Assembly: GCA_017405525.1 (NCBI GenBank) | Contig: JAFRAH010000021.1 | Location: forward strand, 32,733 to 96,732 | Source: Synergistaceae bacterium | Lineage (GTDB): Bacteria > Synergistota > Synergistia > Synergistales > Aminobacteriaceae | Direction: 5' to 3' | Length of the DNA: 64,000 nt | In this document: piece after piece, positions 9,266 through 18,361 of the stretch | Layout of the letters: each line of letters starts with the position of its first letter | Numbering within the stretch: position 1 is the first letter of the stretch | Program-made: the position numbers and the translations under genes | Notes under the pieces: generated by a model | Database searches by the model: none | What the model was told of the DNA's origin: nothing | What the model saw: the letters and a program-made list of their open reading frames with translations, nothing else

Positions 9266-9341
9266 TGGTAGCCTCAACGAGGTTCGAACTCGTGTTTTAG
9301 CCTTGAGAGGGCTACGACCTGGACCGCTAGTCGATGAGGCC
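9266..9341 (-). tRNA. tRNA-Glu (anticodon CTC)
   Basis: 76 nt including an encoded CCA end. The acceptor stem GGCCTCA pairs with TGAGGCT (one G-U at the first pair), the D stem is GACT/GGTC, the anticodon stem TAGCC/GGCTA encloses the loop CTCTCAA with anticodon CTC, and the T arm ACGAG/CTCGT holds TTCGAAC. It reads GAG codons and suits the very Glu-rich protein encoded just downstream, although that may be chance. Confidence 0.95.
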
Positions 9342-9396
9342 ATTTCTTTATTTGCAACGCGGGAAATACTACCACAAAATTTTTTTTTATGCAAGC

Positions 9397-9405
9397 TGAT
9401 ATAAT
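9397..9405 (+). promoter_or_regulatory. Extended -10 promoter of the broken glycosyltransferase
   Basis: TGATATAAT, a TGn plus perfect TATAAT, about 32 bp before the ATG of the glycosyltransferase pseudogene. No clear -35 is seen, as is typical of extended -10 promoters. Confidence 0.6.
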
Positions 9406-9437
9406 GCTCAAAACTACCAGCAGGGAGAACACAACTT

Positions 9438-10274
9438 ATGATAAAGAATGTTGTTATTGTCTATGATTATGCTTTTATTGAGGGGGGAGCAGCTTCCGTT
9501 GCAATTGATACGGCACTAAGGCTTGCGGAAAAAAGCATCAATGTATACTTTTTCGCAGGTTCAGGGAGGCATAACGCCAAGGCTTCAGGATATTTCTGAC
9601 ACTTCACGACTACTTCACCGTTTGCCCGAACGGATGATGCTACAACTTCAAGGCCGGGAAAATCTATGAGCTTCCCCCTATCCGAATTTTCTCGCACTCA
9701 GCTCTTGCGGAGGATGCCTGCCCCGGCAAACCAGTTCTTCCTGCGCAACCCCGTGTACTTCTCCGGGAGGTTCAGGGTTGAGGCCGAGAATAATTCCGTC
9801 TTCCTGTTCATCGGGAGGGTATGCCGCGAAAAGGCTACTGCTGATTTTTGTCGCGCTGTACATAATGCGGGGGTTAATGGTGTCGTAATAGGAGACGGGC
9901 CATTGAGAGCTGAGCTTGAGGCACAATACCCCGAAATCACATTCACGGGCTGGCTGGAGAAGCCCCAAATCCTCGAATGGCTCAAGAAGACGAGATGCCT
10001 TGTGTTCACGTCAGTATGGTATGAAGCCTCCCCACTGCTTCCTCCTGAAGCCAACGCCTACGGTATCCCGGTAATCGCATCGGACTGCAACGCCGCAAGC
10101 GACAGTGCCGCATTCGTGTACCACTCACAGGCCGAACTCGAGGACATCATACGCCGCGTAAGCACTCAGGACATCAGGCAGCTCTCAGAGGAAACATACA
10201 GGAACTTTGACGAGAGCACCACCACGAATTACACAGACCACCTCATGAAGATATACGATACCCCGCTGGTATAA
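9438..10274 (+). pseudogene. Degenerate glycosyltransferase family 4 (GT-B) gene
   Basis: An ATG at 9438 behind GGGAGA starts a normal GT-B N-terminus (MIKNVVIVYDYAFIEGGAAS) that stops at TGA after 53 codons. From 9605 a second frame carries the family segment HDYFTVCPNG, hits a TGA where Gly is expected, then continues CYNFKAGKI. The first frame resumes near 9666 and carries the whole C-terminal donor-binding domain: FIGRVCREKATADF, GDGPLRAEL, and the E-x7-E region around FTSVWYEASPLLPPEA. The total is ~840 bp against ~1,100 bp expected, so there are deletions, a nonsense change and frameshifts. A functional restart at 9666 is unlikely because half the acceptor domain is gone. Confidence 0.85.
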
Positions 10275-10317
10275 TTCACGCCATATTCCCATTCACACAC
10301 AAGGAGGAAGATTGCTC

Positions 10318-11490
10318 ATGAAGCAGCCAGTTATTGGCACGGCAGGTGCAGGCTATGCCGCGCGTCTTCACGGCAACGGCTACAAGGCAGTGAACGGTAT
10401 ACCCTTCAGGCTCAAGACAATATGCGACCTCAACACCGAACTCGCTGAAGCCCTGCGCAATGAGTTCGGCTATGAGTGCGTTACGTCAGACTATGATGCT
10501 ATGCTTGCTGACCCGGAAATCAACGTGATAGACATTGTTACCCCTCCGTTCCTTCACGTCCCAATGGCGATAAAGGCACTGAGGGCAGGGAAGAGCGTAA
10601 TCTGCGAGAAGCCCCTAACCGGCTATTTCGGCAGGAAGGGCGAGGAGAACATAGGCATCACGACTCCAAGAAGCACAATGTATGAGTCAGTCATGGCCTC
10701 GATGAATGAGCTCCGTGATGTAGTTCGCGAGACAGGAGGAAAGTTCATGTATGCAGAAAATTTCGTGTATGCCCCTCCAGTCCAGAAGGCCGCCGAAATT
10801 ATCCGGGCCAAACGCTCAAAGATCCTCTTCATGAAGGGAGAAGAGAGCCTCAAGGGTTCAAGCTCCCCAGTCGCCGACAAGTGGAACAGGACAGGAGGAG
10901 GCACCCTCATACGTACAGGCACCCACCCGTTAAGCGGGATGCTCTGGCTTAAGCACCAGGAGGCTCAGGCACGAGGCGAGTCTTTCGGGATTGCGAGCGT
11001 CATGGCCGACACAGGAACAACCACAGCAAGCCTCAATGAGTACGAGCACCGTCATATTTCCGCACGCCCTGAAGATGTCGAGGACTATGCGGCAGTTACC
11101 GTAACGTTCACTGACGGGACTAAGTGCCTCACGATTGCGAGCGATACAGTCTTGGGAGGGACGAAGAACTACATAGAGGTTTACGCCAATGATACAGCAC
11201 TGACCTGCAACATCACTCCGAACGACATACTCAGCACGTACTTTCTCGATGATGAAGGGCTGGAGGACGTGTACATCTCGGAGATGCTCCCGTCAAAATT
11301 GGGCTGGAACAAAGCCTTTGTCTGTGATGAAGTCATACGGGGATATTCCGGGGAGCTCAGGGACTTCCTTGAGGCTGTGGCGTATGACAGGAAGGCGGAG
11401 TCAGGGTTCGACATTGCGTATGAGACCGTGCAGGTGATTTATGCGGCGTATCTTTCAGCGAGTGAGGGAAGGCGCGTAAATGTAAACTAG
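10318..11490 (+). CDS. Gfo/Idh/MocA-family oxidoreductase
   Basis: 390 residues from the ATG at 10318, which lies 8 nt after AAGGAGG; a TTG at 10312 is too close to that site. The N-terminal Rossmann fold has GTAGAGYAARLHGNGY. The family motif EKPLTGYFG follows, and the C-terminal half has the GGGTLIRTGTHPL region of the alpha/beta substrate domain. Such enzymes oxidise or reduce sugars, inositols or related alcohols with NAD(P). It follows the broken glycosyltransferase by 43 bp. Substrate unknown. Confidence 0.88.
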   Translation: MKQPVIGTAGAGYAARLHGNGYKAVNGIPFRLKTICDLNTELAEALRNEFGYECVTSDYDAMLADPEINVIDIVTPPFLHVPMAIKALRAGKSVICEKPLTGYFGRKGEENIGITTPRSTMYESVMASMNELRDVVRETGGKFMYAENFVYAPPVQKAAEIIRAKRSKILFMKGEESLKGSSSPVADKWNRTGGGTLIRTGTHPLSGMLWLKHQEAQARGESFGIASVMADTGTTTASLNEYEHRHISARPEDVEDYAAVTVTFTDGTKCLTIASDTVLGGTKNYIEVYANDTALTCNITPNDILSTYFLDDEGLEDVYISEMLPSKLGWNKAFVCDEVIRGYSGELRDFLEAVAYDRKAESGFDIAYETVQVIYAAYLSASEGRRVNVN

Positions 11491-11503
11491 CGAAAACAAC
11501 GCA

Positions 11504-11532
11504 CTGCAATTTTCCCCGCAATTCTCTATAAT
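11504..11532 (+). promoter_or_regulatory. Probable sigma-70 promoter of ppdK
   Basis: A perfect TATAAT at 11527-11532 with a poor -35 (CTGCAA) 17 bp upstream, 57 bp before the ppdK start. Confidence 0.5.
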
Positions 11533-11588
11533 TTGAGACGCAAAATTTTCCACAAGCAACAAAAAATTTATCCAGGGAGTGGTTTATC

Positions 11589-14246
11589 ATGCCCTCAGAA
11601 AAGTTCGTATACAGTCTCAAGGAAGGAGACGGCTCTAACCGTTTGCTTCTCGGCGGAAAAGGCGCAAACCTCTGCACAATGGCACAGTCAGGTCTTCCCA
11701 TTCCTCCCGGCTTCGTAATCACTACTGAAGTCTGCCGCAAGTACATGGCCGACCCTAAGATCATGGACGAGATTTGGGACGACGTGAAAGCCTCGGTTGC
11801 ACGACTCGAAAAGGAAACAGGAAAAGGCTTCAACGACCCCAAGAATCCCCTCTTAGTGTCAGTACGTTCGGGAGCTCCTATATCAATGCCCGGAATGATG
11901 GAGACAATCCTAAACCTCGGCCTCAATGAGGAAACCGTGAAGGGGCTTGCTGAGAGTTCAGGGAGCAAGAGGTTCGCATTCGACAGCTACAGAAGGTTCA
12001 TCCAGATGTTCGGGAGCGTTGTCGATGAGGTGAACTTTGACCTTTTCGAGGCAGCATTAGCCCGCGCAAGAGCAGCACAAGGCATCACCGACGCAAAGCA
12101 GGACTACAAGATTACCGCTGAGAACCTGGAGAAGCTCATTGTCGAGTACAAGGCCATCTACAAGGACGCAACCGGAAGTGATTTCCCCTCTGACCCTTGG
12201 GTACAGTTACGCCGCGCAATTGAGGCAGTCTTCAAGAGCTGGAACATCCCCCGCGCAATAACCTACAGGAAGATCAACAAGATAGATGACTCACTCGGTA
12301 CAGCCGTCAACGTCATCACTATGGCATTCGGGAACCTCGGCAATGACTGCGGCACTGGCGTATGCTTCACGCGCAACCCCTCGACAGGTGAGAACAAGCT
12401 GTACGGCGAGTTCCTCATCAACGCACAGGGTGAAGATGTCGTTGCAGGTATACGTACACCGATGCCCATTGCACAGCTTGAGCAGGAGATGCCCGAAATC
12501 TACAAGGAGCTCTGCACAATCACGAGCAACCTGGAGAAGACATATCATGACATGCAGGACGTGGAGTTCACGATTGAGCGCGGAAAACTCTTCATCCTCC
12601 AGACAAGAGCCGGAAAACGTACAGCAACCGCCGCCGTCAAAGTAGCCGTTGACATGGTGAACGAGGGGCTCATAGACACGAAGACAGCAGTAACCCGCGT
12701 ATCACCCGATCAGGTAGAGATGCTCCTTCACAGGCAGATCGACAAGTCCGCGAAACTCGACGTAATCACTAAGGGACTTCCTGCCTCACCCGGTGCAGGT
12801 GCGGGAATGCTCGTGTTCAGTGCAGACGAGGCCGAAGAGTGGGCAAAGCAGGGCAAACCTACAATCCTTGCACGTCCTGAGACAAGCCCCGATGACATTC
12901 ACGGACTTTTCGCGTCCCAGGGTGTCGTAACGAGTCGCGGAGGAATGACCTCACACGCTGCAGTTGTTGCGCGCGGAATGGGCAAGCCTGCAGTCTGTGG
13001 CTGTGAAGCGGCAGTGATTGACCTCGACAAGGAGACCCTCACAGTTGGCGACAGAGTCTTCAAGAAAGGCGACTGGGTTACGGTTGACGGAACAACAGGG
13101 AACTTCCTTGCTGGCGAGGCAAAAATGGTAGATGCAACGTTCAGCGATGACTTCAAGAAGATTCTTGCATGGGCTGACGAGAACGCAAAGTTGCAGGTCT
13201 GGACGAACGCAGACACCCCCGAAGACGCAAAGAGAGCCCGTGATTTCGGCGCAAAGGGCGTTGGTCTCTGCAGGACTGAGCACATGTTCATGGGTGTAGA
13301 TAGGTTGCCGGTAATGCAGAGCCTCATTGTTGCACTCGGTGAGGCTGGCGAGGCTGGCAAGGAAGCACGCAAGGATGCACTGGCGAAACTGAAGGTAATG
13401 CAGAAAGAGGACTTCACGGGAATCTTCAAGGCAATGGAAGGTCTGCCTGTAATCATAAGGCTGCTTGACCCGCCGCTCCATGAGTTCCTTCCGAAAGAAC
13501 CAAACGTACTCGAAGCCCTCAAGACCGCCACACCTGAAGAGGCCAAGAAACTCAACAACGTCCTCGAAAAGATTCACCAGCTCCATGAGAACAACCCAAT
13601 GTTAGGTTTCAGGGGCTGCCGTCTCGGAATGATTTACCCGGAAATCTACGAGATGCAGATGAACGCAATCTTTGAGGCTGTCGTTGACCTCACGAAACAG
13701 GGCGTAACGGTAAAGCCTGAAGTCATGATCCCAATCGTAGGCACTAAGGCAGAAATGAAGTTCTTCCGTGAGATGGCTGACAGGATAGCGGCAGAAGTGA
13801 AGAAGGCCAGCGGTGTGGAGTTCAGCTACCTCGTCGGGACGATGATAGAACTTCCGAGGGCTGCACTTGTTGCCGACCAGCTTGCGGAGTATGCACAGTT
13901 CTTCTCATGCGGGACTAATGACCTCACGCAGACTACACTGGGATATTCACGTGATGACGCTGAGAACAAGTTCCTGTTCCAGTATGTCGACAAGGGAGTC
14001 TTCAAGGAGAACCCCTTCGCAGAACTCGACAGGGACGGCCCCGGCCAGCTCGTGAAGTTGGCAGTGGAGAAGGGTAGGAGCGTAAACCCCGGAATGTCCA
14101 TCGGCATCTGCGGCGAACACGGCGGCAATCCCTCAAGCATCGCGTTCTGCAACAGCGTGGGACTGACCTACGTATCATGCTCACCGTTCAGGGTGCCCGT
14201 TGCGAGGGTTGCGGCGGCACATGCGGCTCTGGGCGTTCTGAAGTAG
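11589..14246 (+). CDS. ppdK: Pyruvate, phosphate dikinase
   Basis: 885 residues, full length. The N-terminal ATP-grasp part starts with GGKGANLCTMAQSGLPIPPGF. The swivelling phospho-His domain has GGMTSHAAVVARGMGKPAVC with His456. The C-terminal PEP/pyruvate barrel has FFSCGTNDLTQTTLGYSRDD and the catalytic Cys841 in GICGEHGG. It interconverts ATP, phosphate and pyruvate with AMP, PPi and PEP; in anaerobes it serves glycolysis or gluconeogenesis. GGGAG precedes the ATG. It has its own promoter and terminator, so it is a single-gene unit. The PEP it handles is also the substrate of the PEP mutase at 54250. Confidence 0.98.
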   Translation: MPSEKFVYSLKEGDGSNRLLLGGKGANLCTMAQSGLPIPPGFVITTEVCRKYMADPKIMDEIWDDVKASVARLEKETGKGFNDPKNPLLVSVRSGAPISMPGMMETILNLGLNEETVKGLAESSGSKRFAFDSYRRFIQMFGSVVDEVNFDLFEAALARARAAQGITDAKQDYKITAENLEKLIVEYKAIYKDATGSDFPSDPWVQLRRAIEAVFKSWNIPRAITYRKINKIDDSLGTAVNVITMAFGNLGNDCGTGVCFTRNPSTGENKLYGEFLINAQGEDVVAGIRTPMPIAQLEQEMPEIYKELCTITSNLEKTYHDMQDVEFTIERGKLFILQTRAGKRTATAAVKVAVDMVNEGLIDTKTAVTRVSPDQVEMLLHRQIDKSAKLDVITKGLPASPGAGAGMLVFSADEAEEWAKQGKPTILARPETSPDDIHGLFASQGVVTSRGGMTSHAAVVARGMGKPAVCGCEAAVIDLDKETLTVGDRVFKKGDWVTVDGTTGNFLAGEAKMVDATFSDDFKKILAWADENAKLQVWTNADTPEDAKRARDFGAKGVGLCRTEHMFMGVDRLPVMQSLIVALGEAGEAGKEARKDALAKLKVMQKEDFTGIFKAMEGLPVIIRLLDPPLHEFLPKEPNVLEALKTATPEEAKKLNNVLEKIHQLHENNPMLGFRGCRLGMIYPEIYEMQMNAIFEAVVDLTKQGVTVKPEVMIPIVGTKAEMKFFREMADRIAAEVKKASGVEFSYLVGTMIELPRAALVADQLAEYAQFFSCGTNDLTQTTLGYSRDDAENKFLFQYVDKGVFKENPFAELDRDGPGQLVKLAVEKGRSVNPGMSIGICGEHGGNPSSIAFCNSVGLTYVSCSPFRVPVARVAAAHAALGVLK

Positions 14247-14266
14247 TTCATCAAGGCAAAAATTTA

Positions 14267-14300
14267 CCCCCCCGGTTGTCATGGCCGGAGGGGTTTTTTT
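14267..14300 (+). terminator. Terminator of ppdK
   Basis: CCCC-C-CCGG pairs with CCGG-A-GGGG (one mismatch) around an 8-10 nt loop, then seven T. The same hairpin could also stop the convergent minus-strand operon ending at 14311. Confidence 0.85.
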
Positions 14301-14310
14301 GTGGGAGCGT

Positions 14311-14637
14311 TTAGAGTCCAGTACGCAGTAACGGTATGGCATTGATTACGGGCTCTTCATAGGGGTGTATTTTCTTCACTGCCTCAATCACTGCGTCAAC
14401 CTCATCAACTCTGCAGGTTACTTCAGCCTTTATCTCGTCCTCAGTGCTGAGCTCACCTATTGCCCCGCTGTAGGGTCTCGTCCCCTCAAGTGGCCGCCAA
14501 GTCCCGACAACCCGCGAATACGACATGCACGAGTCATAGTTGCCGATATGCCCCGCACCGCAAGCCCTCAAAGTCTCCTGAAGCAACGCTAAATGTGATT
14601 CGGGAATGAATATCTCCAGCTTGCAGAACTCAGTCAT
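14311..14637 (-). CDS. YqfO/NIF3-insert-like domain protein
   Basis: 108 residues forming a stand-alone version of the PII/CutA-like domain that is inserted in NIF3/YqfO proteins: CKLEIFIPESHL at the start, GAGHIGNYDSCMSYS in the middle, and KKIHPYEEPVINAIPL at the end. The HPYEEP motif is characteristic. It probably forms trimers or binds a metal or nucleotide; no reaction is established. Its start overlaps the thpR stop by ATGA. Confidence 0.85.
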   Translation of the reverse strand: MTEFCKLEIFIPESHLALLQETLRACGAGHIGNYDSCMSYSRVVGTWRPLEGTRPYSGAIGELSTEDEIKAEVTCRVDEVDAVIEAVKKIHPYEEPVINAIPLLRTGL

Positions 14638-15176
14638 AGCAGCTCCGAATAAACCGGCCCTGAAGGTGTCAGGACGCTCCGCATAAGTACGAGCTCACTG
14701 CAACGCCACGAGAGCACCGGAACTTCACCAAGCCTGCGCACAAGTTCCTCCGGCAATGTAGCATCCTTCAGCCTCGCAAGCGTAAGATGAGCCTTGAACT
14801 TCCTAGTGTCGCGCTCAAGCCCGGCACCCTCAAGAAGTGCATCATTGACGAGCCGTGAGAGCCTCCCAAGCTCAGAAGCCCCCTCATCGCCTGATAGCCA
14901 TAACACTTTTGGTGCGTTGAGATTGGGGAACGCCCCAATGTAGGACAGCCTCACAGTAAAGGGCTCAAAGTGTTTCAGCGGGGTTAAAGCCTCCTTCACG
15001 TCCTCCGTAACCTCGCGGGAATTTTCGCCGAGAAATTTTAGCGTTATGTGGAACTGTGAACGTCTTACCCAGCGTATCGGGGACAATGGGCGCAAGTCAG
15101 CAAGGAAGTTCTCCAGCTTGTCGGCCATGTCGCCGGGCAATTTCACCGCAACAAATGAGCGTATCAGTTCAGGCAT
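14634..15176 (-). CDS. thpR: RNA 2',3'-cyclic phosphodiesterase
   Basis: 180 residues of the 2H phosphoesterase family. The two HxTx motifs are FHITLKFLG and AHLTLARLK, spaced as in the family. It hydrolyses 2',3'-cyclic phosphates on RNA ends. It begins 1 nt after the nitroreductase stop and overlaps the next gene, so the three form one operon. Confidence 0.93.
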   Translation of the reverse strand: MPELIRSFVAVKLPGDMADKLENFLADLRPLSPIRWVRRSQFHITLKFLGENSREVTEDVKEALTPLKHFEPFTVRLSYIGAFPNLNAPKVLWLSGDEGASELGRLSRLVNDALLEGAGLERDTRKFKAHLTLARLKDATLPEELVRRLGEVPVLSWRCSELVLMRSVLTPSGPVYSELL

Positions 15177-15177
15177 C

Positions 15178-15696
15178 CTAGAGAACGCTCACAATATCGG
15201 CCTTGCTCTTACGGGAAAAATGACGGTCTGAAGGCATCGCATCATCAGCAGGGTAACCAACCGGGAAAAGTGCCACAAGGTCATAGCCCTTCATCTCCGG
15301 GAAGAGCTCCGCAGCTTTCGGTGCGTCAAAGTACCCTACCCATGTAGTGCCCAGTCCCTCAGCATGTACGGCAAGCATTATGTGTGTGGCAATTATGCTC
15401 GCGTCAACGTCCTCGAAATTCCTTCCGTCTGACGGCCTCACGAATGCGCCATCACCAAGACCACCGACTGCCAAGATTATGGGAACGTCCTTCATCCATG
15501 GGAACGGTGCACATGACGTGATTTTTTCGAGGGACTCAGGGGACTTCATGACCCAGATTTTGACGGGCTGAATATTTTTCGCGGTAGGGGCAGAAATTGC
15601 GGCATCAAGTATTTTGTGGAGCTTCTCATCATCAACTGGTCTTGATGAAAATTTGCGGCATGAATAACGCGACGTAACAAGCTCAGAAAAATTCAT
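15178..15696 (-). CDS. Nitroreductase-family FMN protein
   Basis: 172 residues with the family N-terminus RYSCRKFSSRPVDDEKL and APTAKNIQPVKIWVM, and a C-terminal GLGTTWVGYFDAPKAAELF. It would bind FMN as a dimer and reduce nitro-groups, quinones or related electrophiles with NAD(P)H. AAAGGAGT lies upstream of the ATG. It is the first gene of an operon with thpR and the YqfO-like gene. Confidence 0.92.
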   Translation of the reverse strand: MNFSELVTSRYSCRKFSSRPVDDEKLHKILDAAISAPTAKNIQPVKIWVMKSPESLEKITSCAPFPWMKDVPIILAVGGLGDGAFVRPSDGRNFEDVDASIIATHIMLAVHAEGLGTTWVGYFDAPKAAELFPEMKGYDLVALFPVGYPADDAMPSDRHFSRKSKADIVSVL

Positions 15697-15728
15697 GTGG
15701 TAAGCAACTCCTTTTAGGTTTTCACGTA

Positions 15729-15734
15729 ATTATA
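15729..15734 (-). promoter_or_regulatory. Possible -10 box for the nitroreductase operon
   Basis: TATAAT on the minus strand 32 bp before the start. The -35 position falls in the upstream terminator and is not a good match. Confidence 0.4.
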
Positions 15735-15740
15735 GCGCAC

Positions 15741-15773
15741 AAAAAAACGGCCTCCCCTAAAATGGGAAGACCG
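15741..15773 (-). terminator. Terminator of the miaA-ispH-rpsA operon
   Basis: A 10-bp minus-strand stem (CGGTCTTCCC / GGGGAGGCCG with G-U pairs), 6-nt loop, then seven U, about 20 nt past the rpsA stop. Confidence 0.88.
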
Positions 15774-15793
15774 CCGGGAAATTCAGTGCCTTG

Positions 15794-17413
15794 TTATTCC
15801 TTGACCCATTCAGTGCCCCTGAAGGCATCAGCAAACGGGTTGTAGGCAACTTCCTCGCTGTCGTCCTCGTAGCCTGTTGAGTCCTTGACGGGACGGCGGT
15901 TCTTGGGTCTGCGTTCCCTGTGTTCGCCGCGGTCAGTGCGCTCGCCTCTCTGGTCGGGTTTTCCGGGTTCACGCTCAGGCTTTGCGGGAGCGGGTTCGGG
16001 TTCTGGTTCTGGCTCAAGTGCGGCAAGTGAGAGCCTCATCCTGCGCTGCTCAGGGTTGACCTCAAGGACTCGTGCCGTAACTTCCTGGCCTTCCTGGAGG
16101 ACATCGCCGGGCTTCTCGACCCTCTTGCGGCTGAGCTGGGATATGTGGATCAGTGCCTCTACTCCCTCTTCAACCTCAACGAATGCGCCGAAGTCTGCAA
16201 GCCTCACTACCTTGACCTGAATATCCTGGCCGGTGAGGTAACGCTCGTCTATCTTGTTCCACGGGTCATTGAGCTGCTTATAGCCTAGGCTTATGCGGCG
16301 TTTCTCAAGGTCAACGTCAAGCACAAGCACTTCAAGTTCCTGCTTCTTCTTGAGGACTTCCGAAGGCTTCTTTATCCTTGCCCATGATATGTCGCCGACA
16401 TGGACTAGGCCCTCTATTCCGGGTTCAAGCTCAACGAATGCCCCAAAGTCTGTAATGTTGGTTACTGTGCCCTTGATGATGTCGCCCTTGTGAATGCGAT
16501 CGCCTACGGTGTCCCAAGGATCTCCGGCAACCTGCTTGATGCTGAGGGAGATTCTGTCCTTCTCCCTGTCAATGCCGATAACCTTCACGGTAACTTTGTC
16601 GCCCTTCTTGAACATGTCCTTGATCTTGAAGGAACGCTTCCATGTAATTTCCGTGAGGTGAACGAGGCCATCCATCTCGCCAAGATTCACGAACACGCCG
16701 AAATCCATAAGGCTCGAAACTTCACCCTCCAGAACATCGCCTTCATGAACGCGTGCGTAGAACTTTTCCTTTCGTTCTTTCTCGGCTTCTTCGAGGAGTT
16801 CGCGTCGTGAGAATACTAGCCTGTGCTTCCGTTTGTCGTGGTCAATGACTTTAACGGTCAGGTCTTTGCCCACGTAGGTCTGAGGGTTAGCCCCCCTGCC
16901 TGCAAGTGTGAGCTGTGAGATCGGCACAAAACCCTCTACACCCATCGCGTTGACCATGAGGCCGCCCTTTACGCGGCTGAGTCCCTTGACCTGCATCACG
17001 GGGCTTTCCTTTAGGGATGCCTCCAGAGTGTCCCACCTCTTGTCGAGCTCGTGCCTCCAGCGTGAGAGCAGCAACTGTGCTTCCTCGCCGTCCCTTACGC
17101 TGACAACCTCAACCTCGATTGTGTCGCCGGGCTTGGGTTCTGAGCCTTCCTCCTCAATGAGGGCGTGGTTTGTGTATTCCCTCATGGGAAGAACTCCCTC
17201 ACACTTAAAGCCAATATCAACGAGGAATCCCGAATCGCTTCTGCTGATTACTGTTCCTGTCTTGATCTCGCCCCTGCGAAGGTGTACGTTGTCCCCGTAC
17301 TTGTCGAGGGCTTCCTGCATCGTCTCAGGCTCTGTTGCTTCCTGCTTGACGGGTGCTGCTTCCGGTGCTTCTTGTACTGCTTCCTGTGCTAAAACTTCCT
17401 GCTGATTCTCCAT
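15794..17413 (-). CDS. rpsA: 30S ribosomal protein S1
   Basis: 539 residues. An acidic Ala/Glu/Gln N-terminus is followed by five S1 RNA-binding repeats starting near residues 45, 135, 220, 305 and 390, with recurring patterns such as [20 protein letters not shown] and [22 protein letters not shown] charged Arg/Glu C-terminal tail follows. It lies 90 bp downstream of ispH in the same direction. In many Firmicutes ispH and S1 are fused in one protein; here they are neighbours but separate, with AGGGGG before the ATG. Confidence 0.95.
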   Translation of the reverse strand: MENQQEVLAQEAVQEAPEAAPVKQEATEPETMQEALDKYGDNVHLRRGEIKTGTVISRSDSGFLVDIGFKCEGVLPMREYTNHALIEEEGSEPKPGDTIEVEVVSVRDGEEAQLLLSRWRHELDKRWDTLEASLKESPVMQVKGLSRVKGGLMVNAMGVEGFVPISQLTLAGRGANPQTYVGKDLTVKVIDHDKRKHRLVFSRRELLEEAEKERKEKFYARVHEGDVLEGEVSSLMDFGVFVNLGEMDGLVHLTEITWKRSFKIKDMFKKGDKVTVKVIGIDREKDRISLSIKQVAGDPWDTVGDRIHKGDIIKGTVTNITDFGAFVELEPGIEGLVHVGDISWARIKKPSEVLKKKQELEVLVLDVDLEKRRISLGYKQLNDPWNKIDERYLTGQDIQVKVVRLADFGAFVEVEEGVEALIHISQLSRKRVEKPGDVLQEGQEVTARVLEVNPEQRRMRLSLAALEPEPEPEPAPAKPEREPGKPDQRGERTDRGEHRERRPKNRRPVKDSTGYEDDSEEVAYNPFADAFRGTEWVKE

Positions 17414-17503
17414 CAGTAAATAAATACCCCCTGTACTTCCTGCTTTTGCCGCAATAATATTTTATGATAAGCCTCACGGTTATATTTTTCCCCGGAGGCA
17501 AGA

Positions 17504-18361
17504 TCAACTGTTAGTCATCTCAGAAACAACTGCCTTTACGTTCTCTATGAGCCATTCGGGAGTGCTTGCTCCTGCCGCTATGCCTATGTTCCTTTTGCCA
17601 CTGAACCACTGGGAATTACTTTCAGCCTCTGCAACGTCCTCAACCCAAAGAACATTAACGCCCTCAGCCTCTAGAATGTCGCGGAGCTTGCCAGTGTTTG
17701 CGCTCGACTTCCCGCCAATGAGCACGACACCGTCAATCTTGTTGTTCCTGACGAGTTCACGCACTGCATCCTGACGTTCCGACGTTGCCCGGCAGATTGT
17801 GTTGAACACCCGCAGCTCTGAGCACTTCCCCGTGAGGATGCCTGCAACACGTTCAAGCCTCTCCTGCCTCTGCGTGGTCTGAGAGATCAGCGCAATCCGG
17901 GAGCGTGGCTGTATGTTCCGGGCTTCCTCATCGTCTGCTACAACCTCAGAACTTCCTGAGACTGAGACATGGCCGAGAATCCCCTTGATTTCGGGGTGGT
18001 TCTTGTCGCCGAGTAAGACAACGTGATAGCCCTCAAGCGATAACTTTTCCGCCGTGTCCTGAGCCTTTTTCACGAACGGGCAGGTCATATCTGCAACGTC
18101 AACCCCCCGTGCCTTAAGCCTCGCAATGACTTCAAGCGGTTCACCGTGAGCACGTATCAGGACTTTAGCCCCTGAAGGTATCTCGCTGTCATCATGAGCT
18201 ACACGCAAGCCCATAGCCTCAAGCCTCGCGACTTCCTGCGGATTGTGTATGGGAAGTCCTATAGTCCAGACTTCGGGATTATGTGCCAGTGCCTCAGAGA
18301 TTGCATCTATTGCGCGCTTCACACCGAAACAAAATCCGGCATGTTCAGCCATGACTATCAT
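17504..18361 (-). CDS. ispH: 4-hydroxy-3-methylbut-2-enyl diphosphate reductase
   Basis: 285 residues with the three iron-sulfur cysteines at C11 (GFCFGVKRA), C94 (DMTCPFV) and C190 (NTICRAT), plus the substrate motif RAHGEP and the GGKSSANT motif near the end. It makes IPP and DMAPP in the last step of the MEP isoprenoid pathway. ATGA overlap with miaA upstream. DMAPP made here is the substrate of MiaA, which gives the pair a metabolic logic. Confidence 0.97.
   Translation of the reverse strand: MIVMAEHAGFCFGVKRAIDAISEALAHNPEVWTIGLPIHNPQEVARLEAMGLRVAHDDSEIPSGAKVLIRAHGEPLEVIARLKARGVDVADMTCPFVKKAQDTAEKLSLEGYHVVLLGDKNHPEIKGILGHVSVSGSSEVVADDEEARNIQPRSRIALISQTTQRQERLERVAGILTGKCSELRVFNTICRATSERQDAVRELVRNNKIDGVVLIGGKSSANTGKLRDILEAEGVNVLWVEDVAEAESNSQWFSGKRNIGIAAGASTPEWLIENVKAVVSEMTNS

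Noticed and set aside
12899..13586. Two long minus-strand frames of over 200 codons
   Set aside because: They are antisense shadows of ppdK, caused by its codon bias.
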